In this document: positions 8,728 through 16,657 of the stretch, piece by piece
Layout: each line of letters opens with the position of its first letter
Position numbering within the stretch: position 1 is the first letter of the stretch
Assembly: GCF_014982715.1 (NCBI RefSeq)
Contig: NZ_JADCJY010000002.1
Coordinates: 558,001-622,000 of the forward strand
Direction of reading: 5' to 3'
From: Gallalistipes aquisgranensis
Lineage (GTDB): Bacteria > Bacteroidota > Bacteroidia > Bacteroidales > Rikenellaceae
DNA length: 64,000 bases
Position numbers and translations under genes: made by a program
The notes under the pieces: model-generated
The model's input: only the letters and a program-made list of their open reading frames with translations
Databases searched by the model: none
What the model was told of the DNA's origin: nothing

Positions 8728-9657
8728 TCAGCGCGAAAGAAGGTAACGTTCGCAGTCGAGGGCTGCGACGCATCCGCTGCCGGCCGCCGTGATCGCCTGC
8801 CGGTAGTGGGGGTCCTGCACGTCGCCCGCGGCGAATACCCCTTCGATATTGGTTTTCGAGGTGCCGGGCACGGTACGGATGTATCCGTCGGCGTCCAGAT
8901 CGAGCTGGTCTTTGAAGATTTCGGTGTTGGGGTGGTGGCCGATGGCCAGGAACAGTCCGCTCACGTCGATCATCTTCTCCTCCCCTGCGGCATCGCGCAG
9001 CAGGAGACCCGTCACGCCCTGTTCGTCGCCGATCACCTGCTCGGTGACGTGGCCGAAGAGAACCTCGATGTTCGGGGTGTTCATCACCCGGTGCTGCATG
9101 GCCTTCGAAGCGCGCATGTGGTCCTTGCGGATCACCATGTAGACCTTGTTGCAGATCGAGGCCAGGTAGGTGGCCTCCTCGCAGGCGGTGTCGCCGCCGC
9201 CCACCACGGCCACGTCCTTCTTGCGGTAGAAGAAGCCGTCGCAGGTGGCGCAGGCCGATACGCCCATGCCGCGGTATTTCTGTTCGGAGGGCAGGCCGAG
9301 ATACTTGGCCGAGGCCCCCGTGGCGACGATGACCGTTTCGGCCTCCAGCACGTGGCGGCCGTCCACCGTCACCTGGAAGGGGCGGCGGCTGAAGTCGGCA
9401 TGGGTGATGACGCCGAAGCGTACGTCGGTGCCGAAACGGGCGGCCTGTTTCTTGAGGTCTTCCATGAGGGCGGCGCCCGTCACCCCTTCCGGATAGCCCG
9501 GGAAGTTCTCCACGTCGGTGGTGGTGGTGAGCTGGCCTCCGGGTTCGATCCCTTCGTAGAGCACGGGGGAGAGCCCGGCGCGGGCGGTGTAGATGGCGGC
9601 AGTGTACCCGGCGGGGCCGCTGCCTATGATGAGGCACTTGATGAGTTGGTTTTCCAT
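8728..9657 (-). CDS. trxB: Thioredoxin reductase
   Basis: This 309-residue flavoprotein reduces thioredoxin with NADPH in the cytoplasm. It has the FAD-binding GSGPAG (residues 12-17), the redox-active CATC (136-139), the NADPH-binding GGGDTA (153-158) and the C-terminal GVFAAGDVQD FAD motif. Length and layout match low-molecular-weight TrxB. It has its own promoter region shared with the divergent lipoprotein gene (a TATCTTTG element on the minus strand at 9681-9688). Confidence 0.95.
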   Translation of the reverse strand: MENQLIKCLIIGSGPAGYTAAIYTARAGLSPVLYEGIEPGGQLTTTTDVENFPGYPEGVTGAALMEDLKKQAARFGTDVRFGVITHADFSRRPFQVTVDGRHVLEAETVIVATGASAKYLGLPSEQKYRGMGVSACATCDGFFYRKKDVAVVGGGDTACEEATYLASICNKVYMVIRKDHMRASKAMQHRVMNTPNIEVLFGHVTEQVIGDEQGVTGLLLRDAAGEEKMIDVSGLFLAIGHHPNTEIFKDQLDLDADGYIRTVPGTSKTNIEGVFAAGDVQDPHYRQAITAAGSGCVAALDCERYLLSR

Positions 9658-9680
9658 GGCGGTCTGTTTTTATTCTTACG

Positions 9681-9688
9681 CAAAGATA
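9681..9688 (-). promoter_or_regulatory. Bacteroidota -7 element for trxB
   Basis: Read on the minus strand this is TATCTTTG, a perfect TAnnTTTG, 23 bases before the trxB ATG. A clear -33 TTTG is not visible. A weaker TACTTTTA lies on the plus strand at 9710-9717, towards the divergent lipoprotein gene. Confidence 0.55.
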
Positions 9689-9737
9689 GGCGAATATTTA
9701 AAAAAATCGTACTTTTATCGCGGCTAAAGAGAATTCC

Positions 9738-10817
9738 ATGACACGACGCACGATCCTTTGCATGGCGGCCTCGGGCCTGCTCCTTTCGGGGTGCGGAACC
9801 CGTCAGTCGCTCTACCGCACGCCGCAGGCGGAGATCCCCTCCGCCCCTTCGCAGCGCATCCTCTATCCCGAAACCAATAATCGTTCCGCGGGCGAGATCG
9901 TCCGGGAGGAGATGCCGGCCCCTCCGGCCGAACCCGTACGCCTGCCGCTGAAACCCGACCGTCCCCGGATCACCTTCACCGGGGTGGAGAGCGCCCACGT
10001 GCGGGTGCCCGGCGTCAATCCGCTGCCTGCCTCGGGCCTGCTGACCGTGCCGCTCGGGGAGCTGAGGGAGGAGTTCTGCTATCCCTACAAGGGACGGGTG
10101 ATTTCGCCCTACGGTCCGCGGGGGCGTTCGATGCACACGGGTGTGGACATCAAGGCCGTGCCGGGCGACACGGTGCGGGCGGCCTTGCCGGGCGTGGTGC
10201 GCATGAGCAAGTATTACAGCGGGTACGGCAACATCGTGGTGATCCGCCATTACGAAGGGTTCGAGACGGTATATGCCCACAACGTGAAGAACCTCGTGGA
10301 GGTGAACGACGTGGTGGAGGCGGGCCGGCCCATTGCGCTGGCGGGCCGGACGGGGCGGGCAACCACCGAACACGTCCATTTCGAACTGCGGGCCGCCGGG
10401 GAGCCGCTCGACCCGATGAAACTGATCGACGGGGAGGCGATGGACCTGCGCTCCGACACGCTCTATATCTGCAACCGGGCGGGAAGGATTTTCGCCTACA
10501 ACAGCGCGGCCGAAGGACGGCGGCTGGGAGTGCCGGCGGCTCCGGCGACCGACGAACGGTCGGAGAGCGAGGGCGGAGGACTGACGGAGGAACCCACCGA
10601 AGTGCGGAAGCCCGAAGCCCCGGCCGTACAGCCGGCCGCGAAACTCACTCCGGCGAAGCCTGCCGCCGCGGCTCCGGTGTATTATAAGGTCCGTCCCGGC
10701 GATACGCTGACCCAGATCGCCCGCCGCAACGGGACCACGGTGGCGGCGCTCTGCAAGCTGAACAAGATCGACAAGGACGCCGTGATCCGGATCGGCCAGC
10801 GTCTGCGGATCAAATAG
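9738..10817 (+). CDS. M23 peptidase / LysM lipoprotein
   Basis: The 359-residue precursor has a lipoprotein signal (LLLSGC, Cys near residue 19), a low-complexity linker, and an M23-type domain at about 115-235 with GRSMHTGVDIKA and the HVH of EHVHFEL. A Pro/Ala-rich spacer follows, and a C-terminal LysM repeat at about 313-359 (YYKVRPGDTLTQIARRNG). LysM would bind peptidoglycan and the LytM-type domain would cleave cross-bridges or activate amidases. The metal ligand pattern H-x3-D (HTGVD) with HxH is present, so catalytic activity is plausible. It probably acts at the inner face of the outer membrane. Confidence 0.85.
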   Translation: MTRRTILCMAASGLLLSGCGTRQSLYRTPQAEIPSAPSQRILYPETNNRSAGEIVREEMPAPPAEPVRLPLKPDRPRITFTGVESAHVRVPGVNPLPASGLLTVPLGELREEFCYPYKGRVISPYGPRGRSMHTGVDIKAVPGDTVRAALPGVVRMSKYYSGYGNIVVIRHYEGFETVYAHNVKNLVEVNDVVEAGRPIALAGRTGRATTEHVHFELRAAGEPLDPMKLIDGEAMDLRSDTLYICNRAGRIFAYNSAAEGRRLGVPAAPATDERSESEGGGLTEEPTEVRKPEAPAVQPAAKLTPAKPAAAAPVYYKVRPGDTLTQIARRNGTTVAALCKLNKIDKDAVIRIGQRLRIK

Positions 10818-10851
10818 AAGCCGCCGCCGCTGTCCGGCAGGCCGGGCCCGG

Positions 10852-12159
10852 TCAGAGGTCGGCCACGGTGAAGGTGCTGCCGCCAATGAAGATCATGTCG
10901 CGGGGCGAAGCCAGGCGGCGGGCCCGGTCGCAGGCGTTCCGCACGCCGGGAACCGTCTCGCCGTGCAGTCCGTAGCGGGCGGCCTCTTCGGCCAGCCGGT
11001 CGGCGGGAAGCGCCCGTTCGACCGATGCCTGCGTGAAAAGGTAGTGGGCGTCGGGGGGAAGCAGCGGCAGGATGCCGTGCAGGTCCTTGTCGTTCACGAC
11101 TCCCAGCACGAAATAGAGTTTGTCGTAACGTTGGTGGCGGAGTTGTTCGGCCACCAGCCGCAGACCGTGTTCGTTGTGTCCCGTGTCGCAGACGGTGAGG
11201 GGCTCGCGGCCGAGTATCTCCCAGCGGCCCCGCAGTCCCGTGGTCCGGGCGGCCGTGGCGCATCCCTCCGCGATGTCCCTCCGGCTGATGCTCAGCGGGC
11301 TGGTGCGGTTGAGTATCCGGATGGCAGCCATGACGGTCACGATGTTGCGGCGCTGGTATTCACCCAGCAGGTCGAGTTCCAGCGTGAGCCGGTCGCCGTC
11401 TTCGATGCGTTCGACGGTGAGCCGGCGGCGTGTCGTGCCGTCCTCGCCCGTGAGGCACTCCCCGCCGTCCCCGACGCAGCGGAAGAGCGATTCGGCGAAG
11501 AAGATGTCGGCGCCCGCCTCCTGTGCCCGGGCCCGGAAGACGGGGGCGCTTTCGGGATGCTCCTCGCCGATGACGGCCGGGATGCCCGGTTTGATGATAC
11601 CTGCCTTTTCGGCGGCGATTTTCGGAATCGTATTGCCCAGCAGGGCCATGTGGTCGAAGCCGATGTTGGTGATGACGCTCGCCGCCGGGCGGATGATGTT
11701 GGTCGCATCGAGCCGTCCGCCCAGGCCCGTCTCGACGACGGCCACCTCGACCTCCTGCCGGGTGAAGTGGTCGAAGGCCATGCCGACGGTCATTTCGAAG
11801 AAGGAGAGGCCGAGACCGACCATCTTCTCCCGGTGGCGGGCGACGAACTCCACGACCTCCCGTTCGGAGATGGGCGTGCCGTTCACCCGGATTCTCTCGC
11901 GGAAATCCTTCAGGTGGGGGGAGGTGTAGAGCCCCACGCGGTAACCGGCCGCCTGGAGCACGGAGGCCAGCAGGTGGGAGACGGAACCTTTGCCGTTGGT
12001 TCCGGCCACGTGGATCGAGAGGAAATTGCGGTCGGGCCGCCCCAGGTAGTCGTTGAAGGCGATGGTGTGCTCCAGCCCCGGCTTGTAGGCCGAAGAGCCG
12101 CTCTGCTGGAAGACGGGCAGCGAGCGGAAGAGAAAGTCGAGGGTTTCGGGATAGGTCAT
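10852..12159 (-). CDS. folC: Folylpolyglutamate synthase / dihydrofolate synthase
   Basis: The 435-residue cytoplasmic Mur-ligase-like enzyme adds L-glutamate to dihydropteroate and folates using ATP. It shows the P-loop GTNGKGS (53-59), LYTSPHL, VVETGLGGRLDATN and the C-terminal DTGHNEHGLR typical of FolC. Its ATG overlaps the stop of lnt by four bases, so the two are translationally coupled. It converges on the M23/LysM gene, with only 34 bases between them. Confidence 0.93.
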   Translation of the reverse strand: MTYPETLDFLFRSLPVFQQSGSSAYKPGLEHTIAFNDYLGRPDRNFLSIHVAGTNGKGSVSHLLASVLQAAGYRVGLYTSPHLKDFRERIRVNGTPISEREVVEFVARHREKMVGLGLSFFEMTVGMAFDHFTRQEVEVAVVETGLGGRLDATNIIRPAASVITNIGFDHMALLGNTIPKIAAEKAGIIKPGIPAVIGEEHPESAPVFRARAQEAGADIFFAESLFRCVGDGGECLTGEDGTTRRRLTVERIEDGDRLTLELDLLGEYQRRNIVTVMAAIRILNRTSPLSISRRDIAEGCATAARTTGLRGRWEILGREPLTVCDTGHNEHGLRLVAEQLRHQRYDKLYFVLGVVNDKDLHGILPLLPPDAHYLFTQASVERALPADRLAEEAARYGLHGETVPGVRNACDRARRLASPRDMIFIGGSTFTVADL

Positions 12160-13733
12160 GGTACCAGATGGTTACGGCGCCGGGTGCGGTAGGCCACGAA
12201 ATAGAGCAGGCTGAGCAGGAAGACATAGGAGCTGAGCCGGCCGATGTAGTCGCCGTACCGGGTGTAGAAAGTGATCATGTCGTTGGTCCTAAGCCGTTCG
12301 GTGAGGGTGCCCCTGCGGTCCCAGCCGAGGGTCCCGACCACGTCGCCCCGCGGGGTGATGAAGCCCGAAATGCCGGTGTTGGCGCTGCGTGCTATGCTGC
12401 GCCGGGTCTCGATGGCCCGCAGGCGCGAGAAGGAGAAGTGCTGACGGTGGCCGGGCGTGTCGCCCCACCAGCCGTCGTTGGTGATGACGAAGAGGAGACC
12501 CGCCCCGCCCCGCACGAACTCCGTCATGTACTCTCCGTAGACCGATTCGAAGCAGATGGCCGCTCCGGCCTTCAGCCCGTCGGGGCGGACGAAGACTTTC
12601 CGCACGCTGTCGGTGCCGAGCTGTCCGGAGATGCCGCCCAGGTCGACGATCAGGAACTCCAGGTGTTTCAGCACCTCGTAGTAGGGCATCTTCTCCACGC
12701 CCACCACCAGTTTCGACTTGTGGTGTATCTCCACCCGGCGGGAGGTGTCCACCTCCATCGCGCTGTTGTAGACGTCGTACCAGTAGTTGATGTTGTCGTT
12801 GGTCCGGGCGGTGGCCGGATGGGGTTCGAGCGCTTCGTAGCGGCGGAAGGTGGTCGCCCCCGCGATGATCCGGGCCTGCGGGCAGCGCGTGCGGACCGCG
12901 TTGCGAAGGGCCTCGACGCTGGCGGAATATTCCAGTGCGCCTTCCCACAGGTGGTCGTCTATGGCCGTTTCGGGCATGACGATGTAGTCGACGTCGGCAG
13001 GAGCCTCCTCCGCCAGCCGGATGAGCAGGGCGGTCTGGTCGGCCTGCGCCACGTCGAACTTTTCGTTGTAGGGATCGATATTGGGTTGGACGACGGTCAC
13101 CGTCGCTTCGGGACCGTTCCCCGGGTCGTAGGTGAGATAGCGGACGACCGAAAAGAGGGCCGGGAGCAGGATGACCGCGGCCGGAGCGATCCAGCGGCGG
13201 AACTGCCGGGGCGCTTTTACGGCGCGGTACAGGCAGAGGTTGGCCACGAGCACCCAGAGCGAACCGCCGAAGACGCCCGTGTATTCGTACCACTGCACCA
13301 GCCACGGGTCGCATGCGAATCCGTTGCCCAGCGTGAGCCACGGAAAGGAGACCTGTCCCACGGTGTAGAGGTATTCGCAGGCAATCCAGCCCGACACCAG
13401 CACCGTGCAGGAGAGCGGCCGCCCGGCCCGCAGGGAGATTCCGTGCCAGAGCATGAACAGGCCGCCCATCAGTCCCGCCGTGATGAGCACCGAGAGGACG
13501 GCCCCGATGGCCGCCGCGTACCATATCCACCAGGTGGTCGCCGCACTCCACAGGCCCAGCGTGAGGGCCGTCCAGCCGGCCAGTTTCCAAAAGGGGCGCC
13601 GCCCCGTGCCGTAGTCGTCGGCGATCAGCAGCAGGGGGACCAGCGCCCCGAGCAGCGGAATCCCGCTCAGGGAGAGCCAGCCCGCGCTCAGCATCAGGGC
13701 GCTCAGGAGGGACAGCAGAAGGTGTTTGCGCAT
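12156..13733 (-). CDS. lnt: Apolipoprotein N-acyltransferase
   Basis: Lnt adds the third acyl chain to the N-terminal Cys of lipoproteins in the inner membrane. The 525-residue protein has hydrophobic helices to about residue 205 and then a nitrilase domain. Its catalytic residues are E255 (VMPETAIDD), K339 (HHKSKLVVG) and C394 (AAICFES), and a final membrane helix anchors it. The gene is transcribed from a divergent region shared with the LysE-type exporter, and folC follows with an ATGA overlap. Many predicted lipoproteins elsewhere in the window are its likely clients. Confidence 0.92.
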   Translation of the reverse strand: MRKHLLLSLLSALMLSAGWLSLSGIPLLGALVPLLLIADDYGTGRRPFWKLAGWTALTLGLWSAATTWWIWYAAAIGAVLSVLITAGLMGGLFMLWHGISLRAGRPLSCTVLVSGWIACEYLYTVGQVSFPWLTLGNGFACDPWLVQWYEYTGVFGGSLWVLVANLCLYRAVKAPRQFRRWIAPAAVILLPALFSVVRYLTYDPGNGPEATVTVVQPNIDPYNEKFDVAQADQTALLIRLAEEAPADVDYIVMPETAIDDHLWEGALEYSASVEALRNAVRTRCPQARIIAGATTFRRYEALEPHPATARTNDNINYWYDVYNSAMEVDTSRRVEIHHKSKLVVGVEKMPYYEVLKHLEFLIVDLGGISGQLGTDSVRKVFVRPDGLKAGAAICFESVYGEYMTEFVRGGAGLLFVITNDGWWGDTPGHRQHFSFSRLRAIETRRSIARSANTGISGFITPRGDVVGTLGWDRRGTLTERLRTNDMITFYTRYGDYIGRLSSYVFLLSLLYFVAYRTRRRNHLVP

Positions 13734-13753
13734 TTTCGTCTCCGTTTTATCTG

Positions 13754-13781
13754 CAAAGATAGATTATATTTACTAATTTTG
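13754..13781. promoter_or_regulatory. Divergent -7 elements between lnt and the LysE-type gene
   Basis: Minus strand: TATCTTTG (13754-13761) faces lnt. Plus strand: TAATTTTG (13774-13781) faces the exporter at 13806. Both fit TAnnTTTG and lie 20-25 bases from the respective start codons. Confidence 0.55.
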
Positions 13782-13805
13782 CACCCTACCTACCGTCGAC
13801 GATTC

Positions 13806-14459
13806 ATGTGGTTCGAACTTTACATACGCGGCATCCTGATCGGACTGATGGCCTCCATTCCGCTGGGGCCCATCGGCGTGCTGTGCATTCAGCGTACGCT
13901 GAGCAAGAGCCACAAGTCGGGGTTCGTTTCGGGGCTCGGGGCCTCCAGCGCCGACACGCTTTTCGCCGCGGTGGCCTTCTTCTCGCTCTCGGTGGTGCTC
14001 TCGTTCATCGAGAACAACATGATGCTCATCAAGGCGCTGGGCGGCATCTGCGTGGTGATCGTGGGGATGAAGATTTTCCTCACCAATCCCGTGGTGCAGA
14101 TCCGCCGCAACCGGGCCGGGAAAGGGAGCCTCTGGCAGGACTACCTGTCGCTGTTCCTCATCACGCTCGCCAATCCGGCCTTCATCCTCATCTTCGTGGC
14201 GCTGTTCGCGGCGATCGGGGTGAGCGGCGATTCGCTCGGGGTGGTCAACGGGCTCTTCATGATCGCGGGCGTCTTTACGGGCGGTTCCCTCTGGTGGTTC
14301 ACCCTCACCTTTATCGTCAGCCTGCTGCGCAGGAGGTTCCGGCCCCGCCACCTGCTCTGGATCAACCGTATTTCGGGCGCCGTGATCGTACTGCTGGGTG
14401 CGGCGGCGGTGCTGCTCATGTTCGTTAATACTCCCGTGGATGGAATGTTGCCCAAATAA
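13806..14459 (+). CDS. LysE/RhtB-family amino-acid exporter
   Basis: The 217-residue membrane protein starts at an ATG 25 bases after a TAATTTTG element; a much longer open frame upstream is antisense to lnt. It has about six hydrophobic segments, the family hallmark ASIPLGPIGVLCIQRTLS near the N-terminus (about 15-32) and a second conserved block around LITLANPAFILIF. LysE-family proteins export amino acids or their derivatives by proton antiport. The substrate here is unknown. The following cmk start overlaps its end by 20 bases. Confidence 0.82.
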   Translation: MWFELYIRGILIGLMASIPLGPIGVLCIQRTLSKSHKSGFVSGLGASSADTLFAAVAFFSLSVVLSFIENNMMLIKALGGICVVIVGMKIFLTNPVVQIRRNRAGKGSLWQDYLSLFLITLANPAFILIFVALFAAIGVSGDSLGVVNGLFMIAGVFTGGSLWWFTLTFIVSLLRRRFRPRHLLWINRISGAVIVLLGAAAVLLMFVNTPVDGMLPK

Positions 14460-15153
14460 CAGGAAAAAAATCGTGATCGCCGTCGACGGCTTCTCGTCGT
14501 GCGGCAAAAGTACCTTCGCCCGAGAGATAGCGGCCCGGCTGGGCTATATCTTCATCGACACCGGTGCCATGTACCGGGCCGTCACGCTGTGCGGCCTGCG
14601 GGCCGGCGTCGTCTCCCCGCAGGGGATCGACCGGGCCGGGCTGGAGGCCCTGCTCGACGGGATCGACATCTCGTTCCGGTTCAATCCCGCCCGCGGGGCC
14701 AGCGACATCTACGTCAACGGCGAGTGCGTGGAGCGGGAAATCCGTTCGATCGAGGTGAGCGGCTGCGTGAGCGCCGTGAGCGGCGTGGCCGAGGTGCGCC
14801 GCCGGCTGGTGGCTCTCCAGCAGGCGATGGGGAGGGACAAGGGCATCGTGATGGACGGCCGGGACATCGGTACGGTGGTCTTTCCCGATGCCGAACTCAA
14901 GATATTCATGACGGCCGATCCCTCCGTGAGGGCCCGGCGCCGTTACGACGAACTGCGGGCCAGGGGCGAACGGGTCACGATGGAGGAGGTGGAGGAGAAT
15001 ATCCGAAGCCGCGACATCGCTGACCAGAGCCGGGCGATCAGCCCGCTGCGGCGGGCTGAGGACGCTGTGGTGCTCGACAACAGCCGGATGACGGTGGCCG
15101 ACCAGATGGAGTGGGTGCTCGGACGGCTGCGGGAGATGGGCGTCTGCGAATGA
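14440..15153 (+). CDS. cmk: Cytidylate kinase
   Basis: Cmk phosphorylates CMP and dCMP with ATP in pyrimidine salvage. The 237-residue protein has the P-loop GFSSCGKST (17-25), the IDTGAMYRAVT substrate motif, MDGRDIGTVVFPDA and the lid segment with RSRDIADQSRAISPL. The chosen ATG (14440) gives a short extension before KKIVIAVDG and overlaps the exporter gene by 20 bases in another frame. An upstream in-frame start at 14398 adds a Cys-rich leader with no family support. A start still closer to the P-loop is not available as ATG. ispH follows 9 bases downstream. Confidence 0.9.
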   Translation: MECCPNNRKKIVIAVDGFSSCGKSTFAREIAARLGYIFIDTGAMYRAVTLCGLRAGVVSPQGIDRAGLEALLDGIDISFRFNPARGASDIYVNGECVEREIRSIEVSGCVSAVSGVAEVRRRLVALQQAMGRDKGIVMDGRDIGTVVFPDAELKIFMTADPSVRARRRYDELRARGERVTMEEVEENIRSRDIADQSRAISPLRRAEDAVVLDNSRMTVADQMEWVLGRLREMGVCE

Positions 15154-15162
15154 AACGGAAGG

Positions 15163-16113
15163 ATGAAGATCGAGATAGACGATAAGTCGGGTTTCTGCTT
15201 CGGGGTGGTGACGGCCATCGCCCGGGCCGAAGAGTCGATCGCCGGGGGGCGGGAGGTCTTCTCGCTGGGGGACATCGTCCACAACCGGGTGGAGATGCAG
15301 CGGCTGGAGGAGCTGGGGCTCCGGACCGTGCGGCACGGGGAGCTTCCTTCGCTGCACGGGAGCACCCTGCTGATCCGGGCCCACGGCGAACCGCCCGCCA
15401 CCTATGCGCTGGCGGAGGCCAACGGGCTGAAGGTGATCGACGCCACGTGTCCCGTGGTGGCGAGGCTCCAGAAACTGGTGGTGAAGGCCCACGAGCAGAT
15501 GGCTCCCGTGGGGGGACAGGTGGTGATCCTCGGCAAGCGGGGACATGCCGAAGTGGTCGGCCTCACCGGACAGGTGGGGGGCGATGCGCTGGTGGTGGAG
15601 AGCGTGGCCGACCTGGAGGCGGTCGATTTCTCGCGGCCGGTCTACCTGCTTTCGCAGACCACGCAGAGCCTCGCGCTGTTCGGCGAGGTGAAACGGACGA
15701 TTCTGGAGCGGGCCGCCGATCCCTCGGTCGTGACGGTCAACGACACGATCTGCCGGCAGGTGGCCAACCGGGAACCGCACCTGCGGGAGTTCGCCGCGCG
15801 GTACGACGCGGTGCTCTTCGTGGCGGGCCGCAAGAGTTCGAACGGCCGGGTGCTCTTCGAGGTGTGCCGGAAGGCCAATCCGAGGAGCTATAACATAGAG
15901 GACGAGAGCGAACTGGAACCGGAGTGGTTCGCCGGGGCCGCTTCGGTGGGTATCTGCGGGGCCACCTCCACGCCCGGGTGGCTGATGCGGCGGGTGGCCG
16001 GTGCGGTGGAGCGGCTGTGCGGGGAGCCTCGGACGGAGGGGGCGCCGGGGCCGCTGAGGGAGGTCGGAGGACCGCCGCCGGGAGAAAGTGCGGCTCCGGG
16101 CAAAATAAAATAG
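15163..16113 (+). CDS. ispH: 4-hydroxy-3-methylbut-2-enyl diphosphate reductase
   Basis: IspH catalyses the last step of the non-mevalonate isoprenoid pathway, giving IPP and DMAPP, with a [4Fe-4S] cluster. The three ligand cysteines are visible: C12 (SGFCFGV), C96 (DATCPVV) and the Cys of NDTICRQVANR. ICGATSTPGWLM near the end is the conserved substrate loop. The 316-residue length is normal, with a short unstructured Gly/Pro/Glu-rich tail after about residue 285. The gene directly follows cmk, a gene order common in Bacteroidales. Confidence 0.94.
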   Translation: MKIEIDDKSGFCFGVVTAIARAEESIAGGREVFSLGDIVHNRVEMQRLEELGLRTVRHGELPSLHGSTLLIRAHGEPPATYALAEANGLKVIDATCPVVARLQKLVVKAHEQMAPVGGQVVILGKRGHAEVVGLTGQVGGDALVVESVADLEAVDFSRPVYLLSQTTQSLALFGEVKRTILERAADPSVVTVNDTICRQVANREPHLREFAARYDAVLFVAGRKSSNGRVLFEVCRKANPRSYNIEDESELEPEWFAGAASVGICGATSTPGWLMRRVAGAVERLCGEPRTEGAPGPLREVGGPPPGESAAPGKIK

Positions 16114-16189
16114 CCCGGAAATTGTTATATTTACGGAAAATCTTCTCCGCGGGCGGAAATTCCGGCGGGGACATATACGGAAATAAGAG

Positions 16190-16657
16190 ATGAAGAACAG
16201 GTATCTGATCCGGTCGCTGAAATATTTCGCGCAGCTGCTCGTCTTTCTGGCGGTGCTGTTCGCGGCGATGGCCCTGACCCGGACCTCGCGGGTGGCGCCG
16301 GGCGAGCTTTTCGGCGAGGTCTTCCTGACGACGCGGGGAGCCGTGCTGATGGCCGCAGTGGTCCTGCTGGCGGTGTTCTATCCCCGGTTCGGTTTCGTCC
16401 GGCGGGAGGTGCCCATCGACTGGGCGTGCGAGCGTGCGAAAATCGTGGAGCTGTTCGTCCTGTGCGGGTATGAACTCGTGGAGGAGGTGCCCGGACGGGC
16501 GGTGTTCCGGGCTTCGTCGCCCCTGCGCAGGTGGACTTCGCTCGGCGAGGACGCCATCGTGCTGACGCCCGGAGGAGACGGGATCGTGCTCGACGGTATC
16601 CGCAAGGAGGTGGTGAAGGTCGAATTCCGGATTCGGTCCTATTTGAATAACCGGTGA
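16190..16657 (+). CDS. Small membrane-anchored protein, unknown function
   Basis: The 155-residue protein has two N-terminal hydrophobic helices (about 12-30 and 45-65) and a soluble C-terminal domain rich in beta-type residues (EDAIVLTPGGDGIVLDGIRKE). I do not recognise a family. It overlaps the S41 protease gene by four bases (GTGA), so it is probably translated together with it and may assist it at the membrane; this is inference from position only. Confidence 0.7.
   Translation: MKNRYLIRSLKYFAQLLVFLAVLFAAMALTRTSRVAPGELFGEVFLTTRGAVLMAAVVLLAVFYPRFGFVRREVPIDWACERAKIVELFVLCGYELVEEVPGRAVFRASSPLRRWTSLGEDAIVLTPGGDGIVLDGIRKEVVKVEFRIRSYLNNR

Noticed and set aside
12168-13805. Long open frame on the plus strand running through the region opposite lnt into the LysE-type gene.
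   Set aside because: It is antisense to a clear lnt gene. Composition is His/Val/Arg-rich, as expected for the complement of GC-rich coding sequence, and only the part from 13806 shows family motifs.
14398-14439. Upstream start for cytidylate kinase.
   Set aside because: The extra residues are Cys/Arg-rich and lie inside the exporter gene; orthologues begin close to KKIVIAVDG.
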